The notes: generated by a model not told the origin, from the letters alone. DNA of 64,000 bases from Manis javanica (GCF_040802235.1 NC_133174.1:137011213-137075212); one strand, 5' to 3'. Counted from the first letter of the stretch, positions 16,266 through 28,605 are shown. Translations and numbers: made by a program.

Positions 16266-16814
16266 GCCCTATTTTCAGATCAGCTGATTAGCAACCTTAA
16301 TTCCACTTTAATTAGCTACTTGCACTACTTGCAACCAATGTCAAAAGACAAACAAACTACAAGAAAGGAGATGGCAAAGGTTTATCATGCCTGGGTAAGG
16401 ACAAGAGAAGCAGTTTATTAGTACAGTACCTTGATAAATTAGATTTCAAAGCAAAATTTATTAAAATACTAAAATGACTAATAAGGAAAATCTAAATAAT
16501 AAAAACTTAACATGGCCACAGAACATGGAAATAATCTGACATTTACTTTTTTTTCAACTTTCTTTTAAGAACATGCAGAGACATTTTCATTGTGGGCTTC
16601 TACATGCTACTATTAAATCATGACAGATAAAGCAGACAAAGTTCCTAAGGAAACGACAGAAATGAACAGCAGAGTAGATGAAAATAGCATGGTTCTACTG
16701 AGAGAACTAAGCAACGGGACAAAAAGTTATGCTTTCGTTACATGCACACGGATTTTTCCAGAGGGGAACGAAAGATTAGGGACACTAATACACAATACAC
16801 ACCAATCTAATTTA

Positions 16815-17330
16815 AAATTTTAAACACCGCGTGCCTGCAATGTGTGGGATATATAAAGATGAGAAAGAAACAGTCACTGTCCTGAAGGTGCTTAAAGGCT
16901 AAGAGGAACGACAGGAATGGTCAACTGGGACATGGAAGATTAATTTCCATGGGACAGTTGTGAGGGAAGGTGGGATTAAGGCAGTAGATTGGGGCACGGA
17001 ATTCCAGACAAAGGGGATAAGATTTCTTAAAATATGAGACAGTTTTTTATATCCCAGGAGACTAGAATACATAGAGTATATTCTGTAAATCTTGGAGTAT
17101 AGTGCGCTGGGGAGACACTGCACTGGAGCGTCACTGGCAGAAAGGAGAAAAGGCACTGGAGGACATAAGGGAAAATTAGGTCAGGGTAAGAAGGCAGAAG
17201 GATTTGAATATCCAGGAAAAGCCCTTGGAATTTACTGATAGGCAATAGGGAGCCACGGAAGAGTTTTCTGAGCAAAAGAGTGGCAGAAGGTAGAGAAGAG
17301 TGTTTAAGGTAGATTGTAAATGGTAGAGAG
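16815..17330 (-). mobile_element. L2-type LINE fragment
   Basis: Contains tcactgtcctgaaggtgctt and tagggagccacggaagagtt in the order of an antisense L2 3' region. Diverged, approximate ends. Confidence 0.5.
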
Positions 17331-17454
17331 TAGAGGCAGAAATTCTACACAATTCATAATAAACTGTTCAAAGAGACTGAAAATTGCCTAACCATACAGA
17401 CATTTAGCATTATTCACTTGATAACCAGCGTAGCAGAGTTTAAGGGTTTATTTG

Positions 17455-17605
17455 TGCAACTTTGAGCCGCAGGTTCTTCATGAGCGAAATGCAGATACTA
17501 CTACTTCTACCAGGCAGTGCTGAAGTAAAGGTTAAATAATCTACTGGAAGCACTTACTGCAGAGCTCAGTGCTCAGCAGGTTGACACTTAATAAATGTTA
17601 GTTTA
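17455..17605 (+). mobile_element. MIR SINE fragment
   Basis: Ends with cacttaataaatgttag after a run resembling the MIR 3' half (caggttcttcatgagcgaaa, gaagtaaaggttaaataatc). Confidence 0.55.
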
Positions 17606-17854
17606 TTTCCTTAAATAATGACTAAATCAAGGATGAAACAGAATACTATTACAGAGTATTTTAAATACCACTAAAATACAATGGAAACATCAAAACAGCT
17701 GGGCTACTGCCAAAGCAAAACTCAGAGAAATGTATCCACTCCAAAAGTGTAAATCAAAGCAAAAAAGAAAAGAAAACAAGAGGCAGAAGGAACACTCTTG
17801 AACTGAGCTTCTAAGAAATTCTGGGGAGGGGGGAGGGACTCAAAAGAGCCAAAA

Positions 17855-18060
17855 TATCAAAATAATAAAACTAAAATAAATATAGATACAAAAACAGAAT
17901 TCATAAGTAATATTAACAGCTGGTTCTTTGAAAAAAAATGAGCAAACTACAAAATTGTTTGTAAAAACCAAATAAAGAGAAATAGAACAAATTAAAATAA
18001 AAAATTTTAAAGGATGTAATTTATACACATTTTTAAGTGAGGAAAGAAGGAATAATACCT
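17855..18060 (+). mobile_element. old L1 ORF2 fragment
   Basis: Contains agctggttctttgaaaaaaa, the widely conserved L1 ORF2 stretch encoding S-W-F-F-E-K. The surrounding A-rich sequence fits a short L1M relic. Confidence 0.55.
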
Positions 18061-18466
18061 CAACTGTACCAGTACATCTGAGAGTCAAGTAAAAAAAAGA
18101 TGATTTAATATCATATAGGAAATTCTAACCCTGATTGACAAGAAGAGAATATGATGCAGCAATAAAACAGTGATAAGAGCATTTATTTTTTGAAAAAGTC
18201 ACAGTCAAACCCTAAGCTATGTTGAGCTACTTTTCAAGAAGCATTCAGACCAGAATCCAAATAAAAAACAGACTTTGCTCAATTCTCCACAAACCAGCAA
18301 ACGGAGGTTCCACTGGACATTCTGGTATCAAACACTATTTCCTAAATTTCACTTTTCCAATTATACCTTTAAAGTGGATTTATTCCACTCTCATCTCAAC
18401 CTGTAATGCCAGTTGTCTTGCCAATGGGTTTCAAGCCCTGGGCAAGTTCACTATGGATTGATTCAA

Positions 18467-18865
18467 TGAGACCGAGGAATGACAATGGAACTTTCTTGGG
18501 GTGAAAGGGTTATACCCAACTTTATTTCCACAGTGGCAGGTCAATCACTAGAATCCTGTCCACTCAGAGCGAGTCTGCATGCAGCAAGCCGGTCTCTGCC
18601 TTCTGGGCCCCTCTGCCGCCGCAGCCATCTCAGTCTCTGTCCTCGGCGCTGCCACCCCTCTGTCTCTGCTCTCCTGCAGCCATTCAGCTGTACAGCCATG
18701 TCACCATGTTGCACAGAGCACTGGGCAGAGCTCTTTATATACATCAATAACAACATGTTGCCCACACACGTGTAGTGAGCAAGTCAACCAGGGCCAGGTG
18801 AGAACCCTGGCCACAGGAACCTTCACTTTATCCACACAAGTACACAATCACTAAGTAGTATCACA
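18467..18865 (-). mobile_element. solo LTR, minus orientation (ERV-derived)
   Basis: Read on the minus strand it begins TGTGATAC (at 18865) and ends GGTCTCA (at 18467), obeying the TG...CA rule. It has a TATA box (GTATATAAAG, about 18742-18733), a transcript-start-like GAGCTCTGCCCAGTGCTC, and an AATAAA polyadenylation signal (18527-18522), followed by about 55 bases of U5-like sequence. These parts are spaced as in an ERV long terminal repeat. No gag, pol or env sequence is attached, so it is a solo LTR. It abuts a second LTR of opposite orientation. Confidence 0.65.
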
Positions 18866-19239
18866 TGGGCCAAACTACACAGCTAGTATTCTCTCTGAAA
18901 TGTATGGGAGCTCCTTGGGGCTTGAACTCCCTCTCTCCACTTTTCGGGGAAGGAAAGGGATTTAGGGAGGGAGGGAATATACCTAGGTGTGGGGAAGTTG
19001 GAGTTCCTATGGCCAGGATCCTCACTGATCTTAAACCACTTGATGATGTAACTGGCCTGTTGCTAGGCTACTGCTTCCACACCCATAGGCAATAAGCTAT
19101 TATTGCACTATATAGAGAGCTAGACCCAGTGCTCTGGGTGGAGGCAGAGACGCTAGTGCTGGACCTACCACCGGGAGGACAAGCCAGGTAATAAACCTCT
19201 TCACCACAAGAACATTCTACTGTCATTTCTTTGGTCACA
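18866..19239 (+). mobile_element. solo LTR, plus orientation (ERV-derived)
   Basis: Starts tgggccaaac directly where the minus LTR begins and ends ttggtcaca. It has a TATA box (ctatata, 19108-19114), then gagagctagacccagtgctc, then aataaa at 19190-19195 and a U5-like end. The R-region stretch (ccagtgctctg...gaggcagaga) is shared with the neighbouring minus LTR, so the two belong to related families. No retroviral coding sequence is attached. The 5' boundary is inferred from the junction. Confidence 0.55.
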
Positions 19240-19430
19240 CTGTATCCATAGAGAACTTACCCGAGGCTGAAATCCATCGGCAAGACACTAGGTCAGAAAT
19301 GACTCTGTGAATATAGAAGTTCTAGTGTCTAGTTTTCTGCATATCAAAAGAATACACTAGACTCTTTCTAGACCCATCAGTTTTCTCCAGTGAATGCTGC
19401 TGGCTTAACTGGAGCAGAAACATATGTATG

Positions 19431-19453
19431 CACACACACACACACACACACAC
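19431..19453 (+). repeat. (CA)n microsatellite
   Basis: About eleven CA units; a typical polymorphic dinucleotide repeat. Confidence 0.95.
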
Positions 19454-19459
19454 GCTCAT

Positions 19460-20512
19460 GCTCTGAGTGACATATCTCTGTGGGTGCCTCCCTGTCTACA
19501 ACTTCAGAGAAATGTTCCAATTGACAAACTGCTAACTGATACTCTCCCAAACTGCTGACACCTCTTATACTAGCAGAACCTTACTGACAAAATTTCAAGT
19601 CTTTTAGTGGTGATTTTAAATGGTTTTATTAACGTGAAGAATGTTTAAGAGCATCCAACGAGTAGATATAAGAGAGCACAAAAACTAAATAAAGCCAAAT
19701 CACTCTCAAGGACTGGAAAGAGCCTAGGCCTACAGGAAGCTTGCTGTCTACCAGCTGTGCAATGGGAATGGGTCACACTCTTGCTACACCTGTCTCCTGA
19801 CATCAGGTTGCTCATATATCCATCCATTAAGATAAGGGATGTGAAAGCCTTGTGTAAATGATCAATTTTACCTATTTTAGCTACTATTAATATTACAAAA
19901 GAGAAAAGTTGTAACAATCTCACTTTTAAAAAATGAATATAGTCTTATTATTTTAACTGAAAATGAAAACAATACAGATAAACCTTAAGAGTTCTCTATG
20001 CCCTACCCCGATCCCAACACTCCTTCCTATTTCCTTGAAGTCTTGTTTCAGTTTTGTGACAATACTCCTAATTCTTAAAAAGAAAATGCTTTTATGTATA
20101 TGCATTTATCTATTGGAAATATAAAATATTGCCATTTTGCATTTCACAAATTGTGCATAATCTCTGCATCACTTTGTAGCTTGCTTTTTTCTCCCACTCC
20201 AGTCTATGTTTTTAAGATTTATCCATGTACATAGATACTTGTGAGTTAATTCATCCCTTTGGATGTGAATTTAACTGGAGAAAAATTCCCTTGTACTCTT
20301 GAGGCCCTCCCCTTGGCAATATTTTGTCATACTTATGGGGTAAAATTGGTAACTTTTTGTTGTTTTTATTTCCAACTAATAATAAGGTTGGTCATTTTTC
20401 CAAAGTTTTTTAGCCATTTAAATTTTGTCTTCTGGAAAAGAGTCTTTTGATATACTGGGAAACTCAAGTTTTGTTTTATTATATATTTTTTCCTTTCCAC
20501 TGATTGATTGAA
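19460..20512 (+). other. intronic sequence, no gene recognised
   Basis: Between the LTR pair and L1-A. The 19950-20470 part has an old-L1-like flavour (ttatccatgtacatagatac; catttttccaaagttttttag), but I cannot fix a family. Confidence 0.45.
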
Positions 20513-23500
20513 TAAGGTATCATTGATATACACTCTAATGAAGGTTTCCCATGAAAAACAATGTGGTTACTACACTCACCCATACTATTGACTCCCCACC
20601 CATACCCCACTGCAGTCACTCCATCAGCATAGTAAAATACCAGAGTCACTACTTGTTTTCTCTGTGCTACACTCTCTTCCCTGTGACCAACCAAACACCA
20701 TGTGTGTGCCAATCATAATACCGCTCAATCCCCTTCTCCTTTCCTCCCCACCCTCCCTCTCCCACCCCTACCCTTTGGTAACCGCTAGTCCCTCAATGGA
20801 GTCTGTGAGTCTACTGCTGTTTTGTTCCTTCAGTTTTGCTTCATTGTTATACTACACAAATGAGGGAAATCATTCAGTACTTGTCTTTATCTGCCTGGCT
20901 TATTTCACTGAGCATAATATCTCCAGCTCCATCCATGTTGTTGCAAATGGTAGGATTTGTTTCTTTCTTATGGCTGAATAGTATTCCATTGTGTATATGT
21001 ACCACTATGTACCACCTCTTCTTTATCCATTCATCTACTGATGGACACTTAGGTTGCTTCCAATTCTTGCCTATTGTAAATGGTGCTGCAATAAACATAG
21101 GGGTGCATATATCTTTTTGAAACTGGGCTCCTGCATTCTTAGGGTAAATTACTAGGAGTGGAATTCCTGGATCAAATGGTATTTCTATTTTTAGTTTTTG
21201 AGGAACCTCCATATTGCTTTCCACAATGGCTGAACTAGTTTACATTCTCACCAGCAGTGTAGGAGGGTTTGCCTTTCTCAACATCCTCACCAGCATTTGT
21301 TTTTCCTAGTCTTTTGGATGTTGGCCATCCTAACTGGTGTGAGGTGATTTCTCATTGTGGTATTAATTTGCATTTCCCCGATAATTAGCGATGTGTAGCA
21401 TCTTTTCATGTGCCTGTTGGCCATCTAAATTTCTTCTTTGGAGAATTGTCTGTTCATATCCTCAGCCCATTTTTTAATAGGGTTATTTTCTTTTTGGGTG
21501 TTGAGGCATGTGAGTCCTTTATATATTTTGGATGTTAACCCCTTGTTGGATATGTCATTTACAATATATTCTCCCATACTGTAAGATGCCTTTTTGTTCT
21601 ACTGATGGTGCCCTTTGCTGTACAAAAGTTTTTAGCTTGATGTAGCACCATTTGTTCATTTTTGCTTGTTTCCCTTGCCCAAGGAGATGGATTCAGGAAA
21701 AAGTTGCTCATGCTTATATTCAGATGTTTGCCTATGTTGTCTTCTAAGAGTTTTATGGTTTCATCACTTACATTCAGATCTTTGATCCATTTCAAGTTTA
21801 TTTTGTATATGGGGTTAGACAATAATCCAGTTTCATTCTCTTGCATGTAGCTGTCCAGTTTTGCCAACGCCAGTTGTTGAAGAGGCTGTCATTTCCCCAT
21901 TGTATATCCATGGCTACTTTATCATATATTAATTGACCATAAATGCTTGGGTTAATATCTGAACTCTCTATTCTGTTCCACTGGTCTGTGGCTCTGTTCT
22001 TGTGCCACTACCAAATTGTCTTGATTACTGTGACTTTGTAGTAGAGCTTGAAGTCAGGGAGCATAATCCCCCCAGCTTTACTCTTCCTGCTCAGAATTGC
22101 TTTGGCTATTCAGGGTCTTTTGTAGTTACTTACGAATTTTGGAATTATTTGTTGTAGTTCATTGAAGAATGCATTTGGTATTTTGATAGGGATTGCATCA
22201 ACTGTAGATTGCTTTAGGCAGGATGGCCATTTTGACGATATTAATTCTTCCTATCCATGAGCATGGGATGTATTTCCATTTATTGGAGTCTTCTTTAATT
22301 TCTCTCATGAGTGTCTTGTAGTTTCCAGGGTGTATGTGTTTCACTTTCATCATTAGGTTTATTCCTGGGCATTTTATTCTTATTGACGCAATTGTGAATG
22401 GAATTGTTTTCCTGATTTCTCTTTCTGCTAGTTCATCATTAGTGTATAGGAATGCAACAGATTTCTGTGTATTAATTTTGTATCCTGCAACTTTGCTGAC
22501 TTCTGATATTAGTTCTAGTGGATTTGGAGTGGATTCTTTAGGGTTTTTTATGTACAATATCATATCATCTACAAACAAGGACAGTTTAACTTCTTCCTTA
22601 CCAATCTGGATGCCTTTTATTTCTTTGTGTTGTCTGATTGCCATGGCTAGGACCTCCAGAACCATGTTCAATACAAGTGGGGAGAGTGGGCATCCCTGTC
22701 TTGTTCCCGATCTTAGGGGTAAAGCTTTCAGTTTCTCACCATTAAGTATGATGTTGGCTGTGGGTTTGTCATATATGGCCTTTATTATGTTGAGGTACTT
22801 GCCCTCTATACCCATTTTGTTTAGAGTTTTTATCATGAATGGATGTTGAATTTTGCCAAATGTTTTTTCAGCACCTATGGAGATGATCATGTGGTTTTTG
22901 TCCTTCTCTTTGTTGATGTGTTGGATGATATTCATGTCTTTTCAAATATTGTATCATCCTTGCATCTCTGCAATAAATCCTACTTGATCATGATGGCTGA
23001 TCTTTTTGATGTATTTTTTAATTCATTTTGCTAATATTTTGTTGAGTATTTTTGCATCTATGTTCATCAGGGATATTGGCTTGTAATTTTCTTTTTTTGT
23101 GATGTCTTTGCCTGGTTTTGGTATTAGAGTGATGCTGGCCTCATAAATGAGTTTGGAAGTATTCCCTCCTCTTCCACTTTTTGGAGAACTTTAAGGCGGA
23201 TGGGTATTAGGTCTTCACTAAATGTTTGATAACAATCAGTGGTGAAACCATCTTGTTCAGGAGTTTTGTTCTTAGGTAGTTTTTTGATTACCAGTTCAAT
23301 TTCCTTGCTGGTAATTGATCTGTTCAGATTTTCTGTTTCTTCCTGGGTCAGCCTTGGAAGGTTGTATTTTTCTAGAAAGTTTTCCATTTCTTCTAGGTTA
23401 TCCAGTTTGTTAGCATATTCTTTATTAATTCTTTGTATTTCTGTAGTGTCCATAGTGACTTTTCCTTTCTCATTTCTGATTCTGTTTATGTGTGTAGACT

Positions 23501-24550
23501 CTCTTTTATTCTTGATAAGTCTGGCTAGGGGTTTATCTATCTTGTTTATTTTCTCAAAGAACCAGCTCCTGCTTTCATTGATTCTTTCTACTGTTTTATT
23601 CTTCTTGATTTTATTTATTTCTGCTCTAATCTTTATTATGTCCCTCCTTCTACTGACTTTGGGCCTCATTTGTTCTTCTTTTTCTAGTTTCGTTAATTGT
23701 GAGTTTAGACTGTTCATAGGGGATTGTTCTTCTTTCCTGAGGTAGGCCTGTATTGCAATACACTTGCCTCTTAGCACAGCCTTCGCTACATCCCGCAGAT
23801 TTTGCAGTGCTGAGTTATTGTCATTTGTCTCCATATATTGCTTGATTTCTATTTTTATTTGGTCATTGATCCATTGATTATTTAGGAACTTGTTGTTAAG
23901 CATCCATGTGTTTGTGGGCTTTTATATTTTCTTTCTGTACTTTATTTCTAGTTTCATACTTTTGTGGTCTGAGAAGCTGGTCGGTACAATTTCAATCTTT
24001 TGGAATTTAATGAGGCTCTTTCTGTGGCCTAGTATATGATCAATTCTCAAAAAAATGTTCCATGTGCACTTGAGAAGAATGTGTATCCTGTTGCTTTTCG
24101 GTGGAGTGTTCTGTAGATGTCTGTCACGTCCATCTGTTCTAATGTGTTTTTCAGTGCCTCAGTCTCCTTACTTATTTTTCTGTCTGTTTGATCTGTCCCT
24201 TGGAGTGAATGGTGTGTTGAAGTCTCCTAAAATGAATACACTGCATTCTATTTCCCCCTTTAATTCTGTTAGTATTTGTTTCACATATGTAGGTGCTCCT
24301 GTGTTGGGTGCATATATATTTATAATAGTTATATCCTCTTGTTGGAATGACCCCTTGATCATTATGTAATGTCCTTATCTCTTGTGACTTTCTTTGTTTT
24401 GAAGTCTATTTTGTCTGTTACAAGTAGTGCAACACCTGCTTTTTTCTCCCTATTAGTTGCATGAAATATCTTTTTCCATCCCTTTACTTTCAGTCTGTGT
24501 ATGTCTTTGGGTTTGAAGTGAGTCTCTTGTAGGCAGCATATAGATGGTCT

Positions 24551-25178
24551 TTTTTTTTTTTAGAGGGCATCTCTCATATTTATTGGTCAAATGGTTGTTA
24601 ACAACAATAAAATTCTGTATAGGGGGGTCAATGCTCAATGCACAATCATTAATCCATCTCAAGCCTAATTCTCATCAGTCTCCAATCTTCTGAAGCATAA
24701 CGAACAAGTTCTTACATAGTGAACGAATTCTTACATAGTGAATAAGTTCTTACATGGTGAACAGTACAAGGGCATTCATCACAGAAACTTTTGGTTTTGA
24801 TCACGCATTATGAACTATAAACAATCAGGTCAAATATGAATATTTGTTTGATTTTTATACTTGATTTATATGTGGATCCCACATTTCTCTCTTTATTATT
24901 ATTATTTTTATTTTTAATAAAATGCTGAAGTGGTAGGTAGATGCAAGAAAAAGATAGAAAACATAGTTTAGTGTTGTAAGAGAGCAATTGTAGATGATCA
25001 GGTGTGTGTCTGTAGACTATAATCTGAGCTAGACAAGGGCAATAAAACATCCACGGGTGCAGAAGCTTTCTCTCAAAACAGGGGGGGGGGGTGAGGTTCT
25101 AAGCTTCACCACTGTTGTTCCCCGATTTCTCACCTGATGGCCCCCCTGCGACTGTGCCTGTCTTAGGTTGTTCCTCCG
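24551..25178 (-). mobile_element. retroposed polyadenylated RNA inserted in L1-A
   Basis: An approximately 630-base sequence breaks L1-A ORF2 exactly where the intact copy L1-B (about 46919) runs on uninterrupted. Read on the minus strand it ends with AATAAA (24584-24579), 18 bases, then a poly(A) run (24561-24551). That is the signature of reverse transcription of a processed Pol II RNA. The flanks ggtctttttttttt (24546) and ggtcttctttttttt (25179) look like a short target duplication within the T-rich site. No long open frame or known gene was recognised. It carries three 19-bp tandem units. I have a vague memory of near-identical copies in pangolin-like genomes, which would make it a dispersed family. 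Confidence 0.7.
24702..24758 (+). repeat. three tandem 19-bp units
   Basis: Units at 24702-24720, 24721-24739 and 24740-24758 share the pattern gaa(c/t)(a/g)a(g/a)ttcttacat(a/g)gt. They lie inside the retroposed insert, so the repeat existed in, or arose after, the source RNA. Confidence 0.9.
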
Positions 25179-25599
25179 GGTCTTCTTTTTTTTATCCATT
25201 CAGTAACTCTTATGTCTTTTGATTGGTGCATTCAGACCATTTACATTTAGTGTGATTATCAATAGGTATGTGCTTATTGCCACTGCAAGCTTTAGATTTC
25301 TGGTTACCAAAGGTTCAAGGGTAACTTCCTTACTATCTAGCAGTCTAATTTAACTCACTTAGTATGTTATTACAAACACAATCTAAAGGTTCTTTTTTTT
25401 CCCCTCATTTTTCTTCCTCCTCCATTCTTTGTACATTAGGCATCATATTCTGTACTCTTTCTCTATCCCTTGACTGACTTTGGGGGTAGCTGATTTTATT
25501 TTGCATCTGCTTAGTAATTAATTGTTCTACTTTGCTGTGGTTTTATTCCCCTGGTGACAGCTATTTAGCCTTAGGAACACTTCCATCTATAGCAGTCCC

Positions 25600-26464
25600 T
25601 CCAAAATGTACTTTAGAGATGGTTTGGGGGAGGTAAATTCTCTCAGCTTCTGCTAATCTAGAAATTGTTTAATCCCTCCTTCAAATTTAAATGATAATCT
25701 TGCTGGACAGAGTATTCTTGGTTCGAGACTCTTCTGCTTCACTGCATAAAATATATCATGCCACTCCCTTCTGGCCTGTAAGGTTTCTGTTGAGAAGTCT
25801 GATGATAGCCTGATGGGTTTCCTTTGTAGATGATATTTTTTCTCTCTCTGGCTGCTTTTAAAAGTCTGTCTTATCCTTGATCTTTGCCATTTTAATTATT
25901 ATATGTCTTATATGTCTTGGAGTTGTCTTCCTTGGGTCCCTTTTGTTGGGAGATCTGTGCACCTCCATGGCCTGAGAGACTAGCTCCTTCCCCAGATTGG
26001 GGAAGTTTTCAGCAATTAACTCCTCAAAGACACTTTCTATCCCTTTTTCTTTCTCCTCTTCTTCTTCTGGTACTCCTGTAATGCGAATATTGTTCCATTT
26101 GGATCGGTCACAGTTCTCTCGATATTCTTTCATTCCTAGACATCCTTTTTTCTCTCTGTGCCTCAGCTTCTTTGTATTCCTCTTCTCTAATTTCTATTCC
26201 ATTTACTGTCTCCTCTACTTCATCTAATCTGCTTTTAAATCCTTTCATTGTATGTTTCATTTCAGATACGGAATTCTTCAACATCTGTATGTCATTCCTG
26301 AGTTCCTCCCTGAGTTCTCGAATATTTTTCTGTAGCTCCATGACCATGTTTATGATTTTTATTTTGAAATCACTTTCAGGAATATTGATGAGTTCAGTTT
26401 CACTTGGCCCTCTTTCTGGTGTTTGTGAGATTTTGGTTTGAACAAGGTTTCTTTGACATTTCAT
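25600..26464 (-). pseudogene. L1-A ORF1, broken
   Basis: ORF1 encodes the RNA-binding chaperone of LINE-1. The N-terminal part (26108-26464) has the coiled-coil-like region (I-R-E-L-R-E-E-L-R-N-D, V-E-E-T-V-N-G-I-E). The second piece (25858-26133, another frame) has the RRM motif NIRITGVPE and the HIIIKMAKIKDK block of the C-terminal domain. A frameshift separates them and the last part is degraded. Confidence 0.82.
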
Positions 26465-27415
26465 ATTTACAGGTGGTGCTCTCTAGTGCCCACAGGCTGT
26501 ACTCTCTGGTGCTGCTCAGCCCCTGGAGCGATGTCGGGGGTTGCATGCAAGTGGTGCTCGTGCCTTGAGGGAGGGAAGAGCTGCTTCCTGCTTCCTAGCT
26601 GCTGTGTCTGTCTCCACTGCCAGAACCAGGTGACCAAGCACACAGGTGTAAACCTCTATGATTTGTGTTTGTGGCTGCCATAGGTGGGGATTCCCTCTGG
26701 CTGGCCTAAGGCCAGTGAAGCGGCTGCCAGTTTGCAAGTTTGTGCCAGCTGGCTGGGAGGCCTGCTGCATATCGTGGTTAGGGGCCTTGGAAAGCTGAGC
26801 GGCCAGCCAGGGGGATAGAGCACCTGAAGCTCCTGAAAGTTCCCAACCTACTGGGCAGAGTGCAACTGGACAATTTTTTCCACCTGTCTTTTCTCCTGAG
26901 CAGCAAGCTCTGTGCAATCCTTGCCCCTTTAGCAGCCCTCTTACTGTTAGGAAGTCAGTCTCAGACTGCCTGCCTTTCTTTTATCCCAGAGCAGCCAGAT
27001 GTGGATCCCTGTTTCCACAAGCAGCTGGAATCTCAGTCTCTCCAAGTGTTCCACCTGTCTTAGCTTTCCAACCCCACTAATCTCCAGAGCATGATACAAT
27101 GTAGGTTCGTGCTCCCAGAGATCTCGAGGGCTGGGTATTCAGCAGTCGTAGGCCTCCATCCCCTCTCCGCTCCATTTCTCTTCTTTCTGCCAGTGAGCTT
27201 GGGTGGGGGAAGGGCTTGGGTCCCACTGGATCACGGCTTTGGTGCATTACCCTGTTCTGTAAGGTCTGTTCTTTTCTCCAGGTGGATGCAGTCTGGCACA
27301 GCCTTCTTCCGTGCTGCTCTTTCAAGATTAGTTGTGTTAACTATATTTTTGTATTATATGTGGTTTTGGGAGGAGACCTCTGTCTCACCTCTCATGCTGC
27401 CATCTGTGGCAACCT
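26465..27415 (-). mobile_element. L1-A 5' UTR
   Basis: GC-rich sequence upstream of ORF1 on the minus strand. It corresponds in position, and at the extreme 5' end, to the 5' UTR of L1-B. It would carry the L1 promoter; open frames in it are not genes. Confidence 0.7.
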
Positions 27416-28166
27416 CATTTAGCAACCATTTTTCTATTAGGTTATAGCTGACAAAGTGCAAATCAGCAATTATAAAGTCTATTTCAAGAGTTTAGTTCAA
27501 GGCTTTCATCTTAAATTGTAGTCACTATGATCAGGCAGGCAATTAGAAACTCCAAGCATGACATTCAGATGTTTAACTCCCGGAGTCCTAGGAAACCATC
27601 TGAAACTCCTCCAACCCACTGTCTCTCATGGTACATGTCTACTTGTACTGAACATCTACCTGTTCAGCACATTTATTGAATGTCTCAACATCCTGGCCTT
27701 CAAAGAACTCACAGCCAAGAAAAGCATGTGTGTAATTATCAAGTAATGGGAATGATATTTTTAAAACCAGAAATTATGCATTCAAATGAGGCTTGTCTTC
27801 TTTTAACAGTCCCCGTGGGAGGCAGTACACTAATTCCACTTCATTGCTCAAACCATCTATGGAGCTTTCCTCCTGGAAGCACCTTGAGAGCCCACAATCT
27901 GTTCTTTTGAATATCCTCAGTGGTGCCAAATCTTCACCAAAAGTGGACTTGATTTTTGGCAATGGCCAAAAGTGAGTCAGAGCCAAGTTTAGTGAATAAG
28001 ATGTGTGATCAAATGAGGGGCACCATTTTGGTTAAAAAATAATATATAATTATTTTTTAATTATGAGACAGATTTCCTTATATGACATAATCTGACGCCA
28101 AAGGAAATTTCAGATGAGTAACAAAGGTGTATGAGCAATGGAATAGGTATATGTATGTTTTTTTTT

Positions 28167-28190
28167 TGTGTGTGTGTGTGTGTATACAGT

Positions 28191-28231
<41 letters not shown>
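28167..28231 (+). repeat. (GT)n and (AT)n microsatellites
   Basis: A (GT)n run (28167-28183) is followed by an (AT)n run of about 19 units (28194-28231). The AT run is self-complementary and can form a hairpin. Confidence 0.95.
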
Positions 28232-28234
<3 letters not shown>

Positions 28235-28409
28235 TTCCCTGAGTAACTTCTTGGAAGGATAATACTCATTTGGATGTCTAAGCTCAGATATAAGGTTTGC
28301 TTTGTTTAATCAAAACTCATAAATAGAAGGCCCCTCTGGATACTGGACCTACTGCATCATGGGGGGGTTGTCACTAAATTAGCAAAGTAGCATGGCATGC
28401 AGGAAAAGA

Positions 28410-28605
28410 AGGAGATGGACTGGCATTACAATCGTGACTTGGTTCCTTGCTGCCTGTGCAACTTCAGTAAAGTCACAAGCTCTTTATGAGACTGCAAAAC
28501 AAGGCTGATATCTAACTCGCAGGTTACTGTAAAGATTCAAGATAATGCATACAAAGCACCTGGCACATGGTAGGTGCCCTGTAAGCACAGCTATTATTAA
28601 TGATA
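28410..28605 (+). mobile_element. MIR SINE
   Basis: Motif order: ggcattacaatcgtgacttg, cctgtgcaacttcagtaaag, agcacctggcacatggtagg, tgtaagcac. This is a clear plus-strand MIR. Confidence 0.75.

Larger units (their letters stand above)
20874..25290 (-). pseudogene. L1-A ORF2 (endonuclease and reverse transcriptase), broken
   Basis: ORF2 survives as several open pieces. The endonuclease part is at 24168-24362 (NIYAPNTGAP, LGDFNTP). The reverse-transcriptase part is at 23124-23903 and 22198-22935. The C-terminal part is at 21559-21867 and 20874-21224 (KKWKQPKCPS-like block, W-I-K-K-R-W-Y). In the RT, motif A reads S-I-G-A-E-K-T-F-G, so the usual catalytic Asp of SIDAEKAFD is Gly (codon 22875-22873). 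Motif C reads FVDD (22575-22564) and keeps both Asp. With frameshifts, a 0.63-kb insertion near codon 35 and the motif A loss, it cannot make a working enzyme. Confidence 0.88.
20513..27415 (-). mobile_element. L1-A: near full-length LINE-1, interrupted
   Basis: A LINE-1 on the minus strand: 3' end at the left (TATCAATGATACCTTA), then ORF2, ORF1 and a GC-rich 5' UTR ending near 27415. Both reading frames are present but broken. A 0.63-kb retroposed sequence sits inside ORF2 (24551-25178). I could not identify a convincing target-site duplication. It lies in intron 1 of TMEM185A in the sense orientation. Confidence 0.9.

Noticed and set aside
22334..23745. Plus-strand frames of 168-171 codons
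   Set aside because: Antisense shadows of L1-A ORF2.
28194..28231. AT-rich tract as a replication origin or regulatory hairpin
   Set aside because: It is a plain (AT)n microsatellite; nothing else supports a function.
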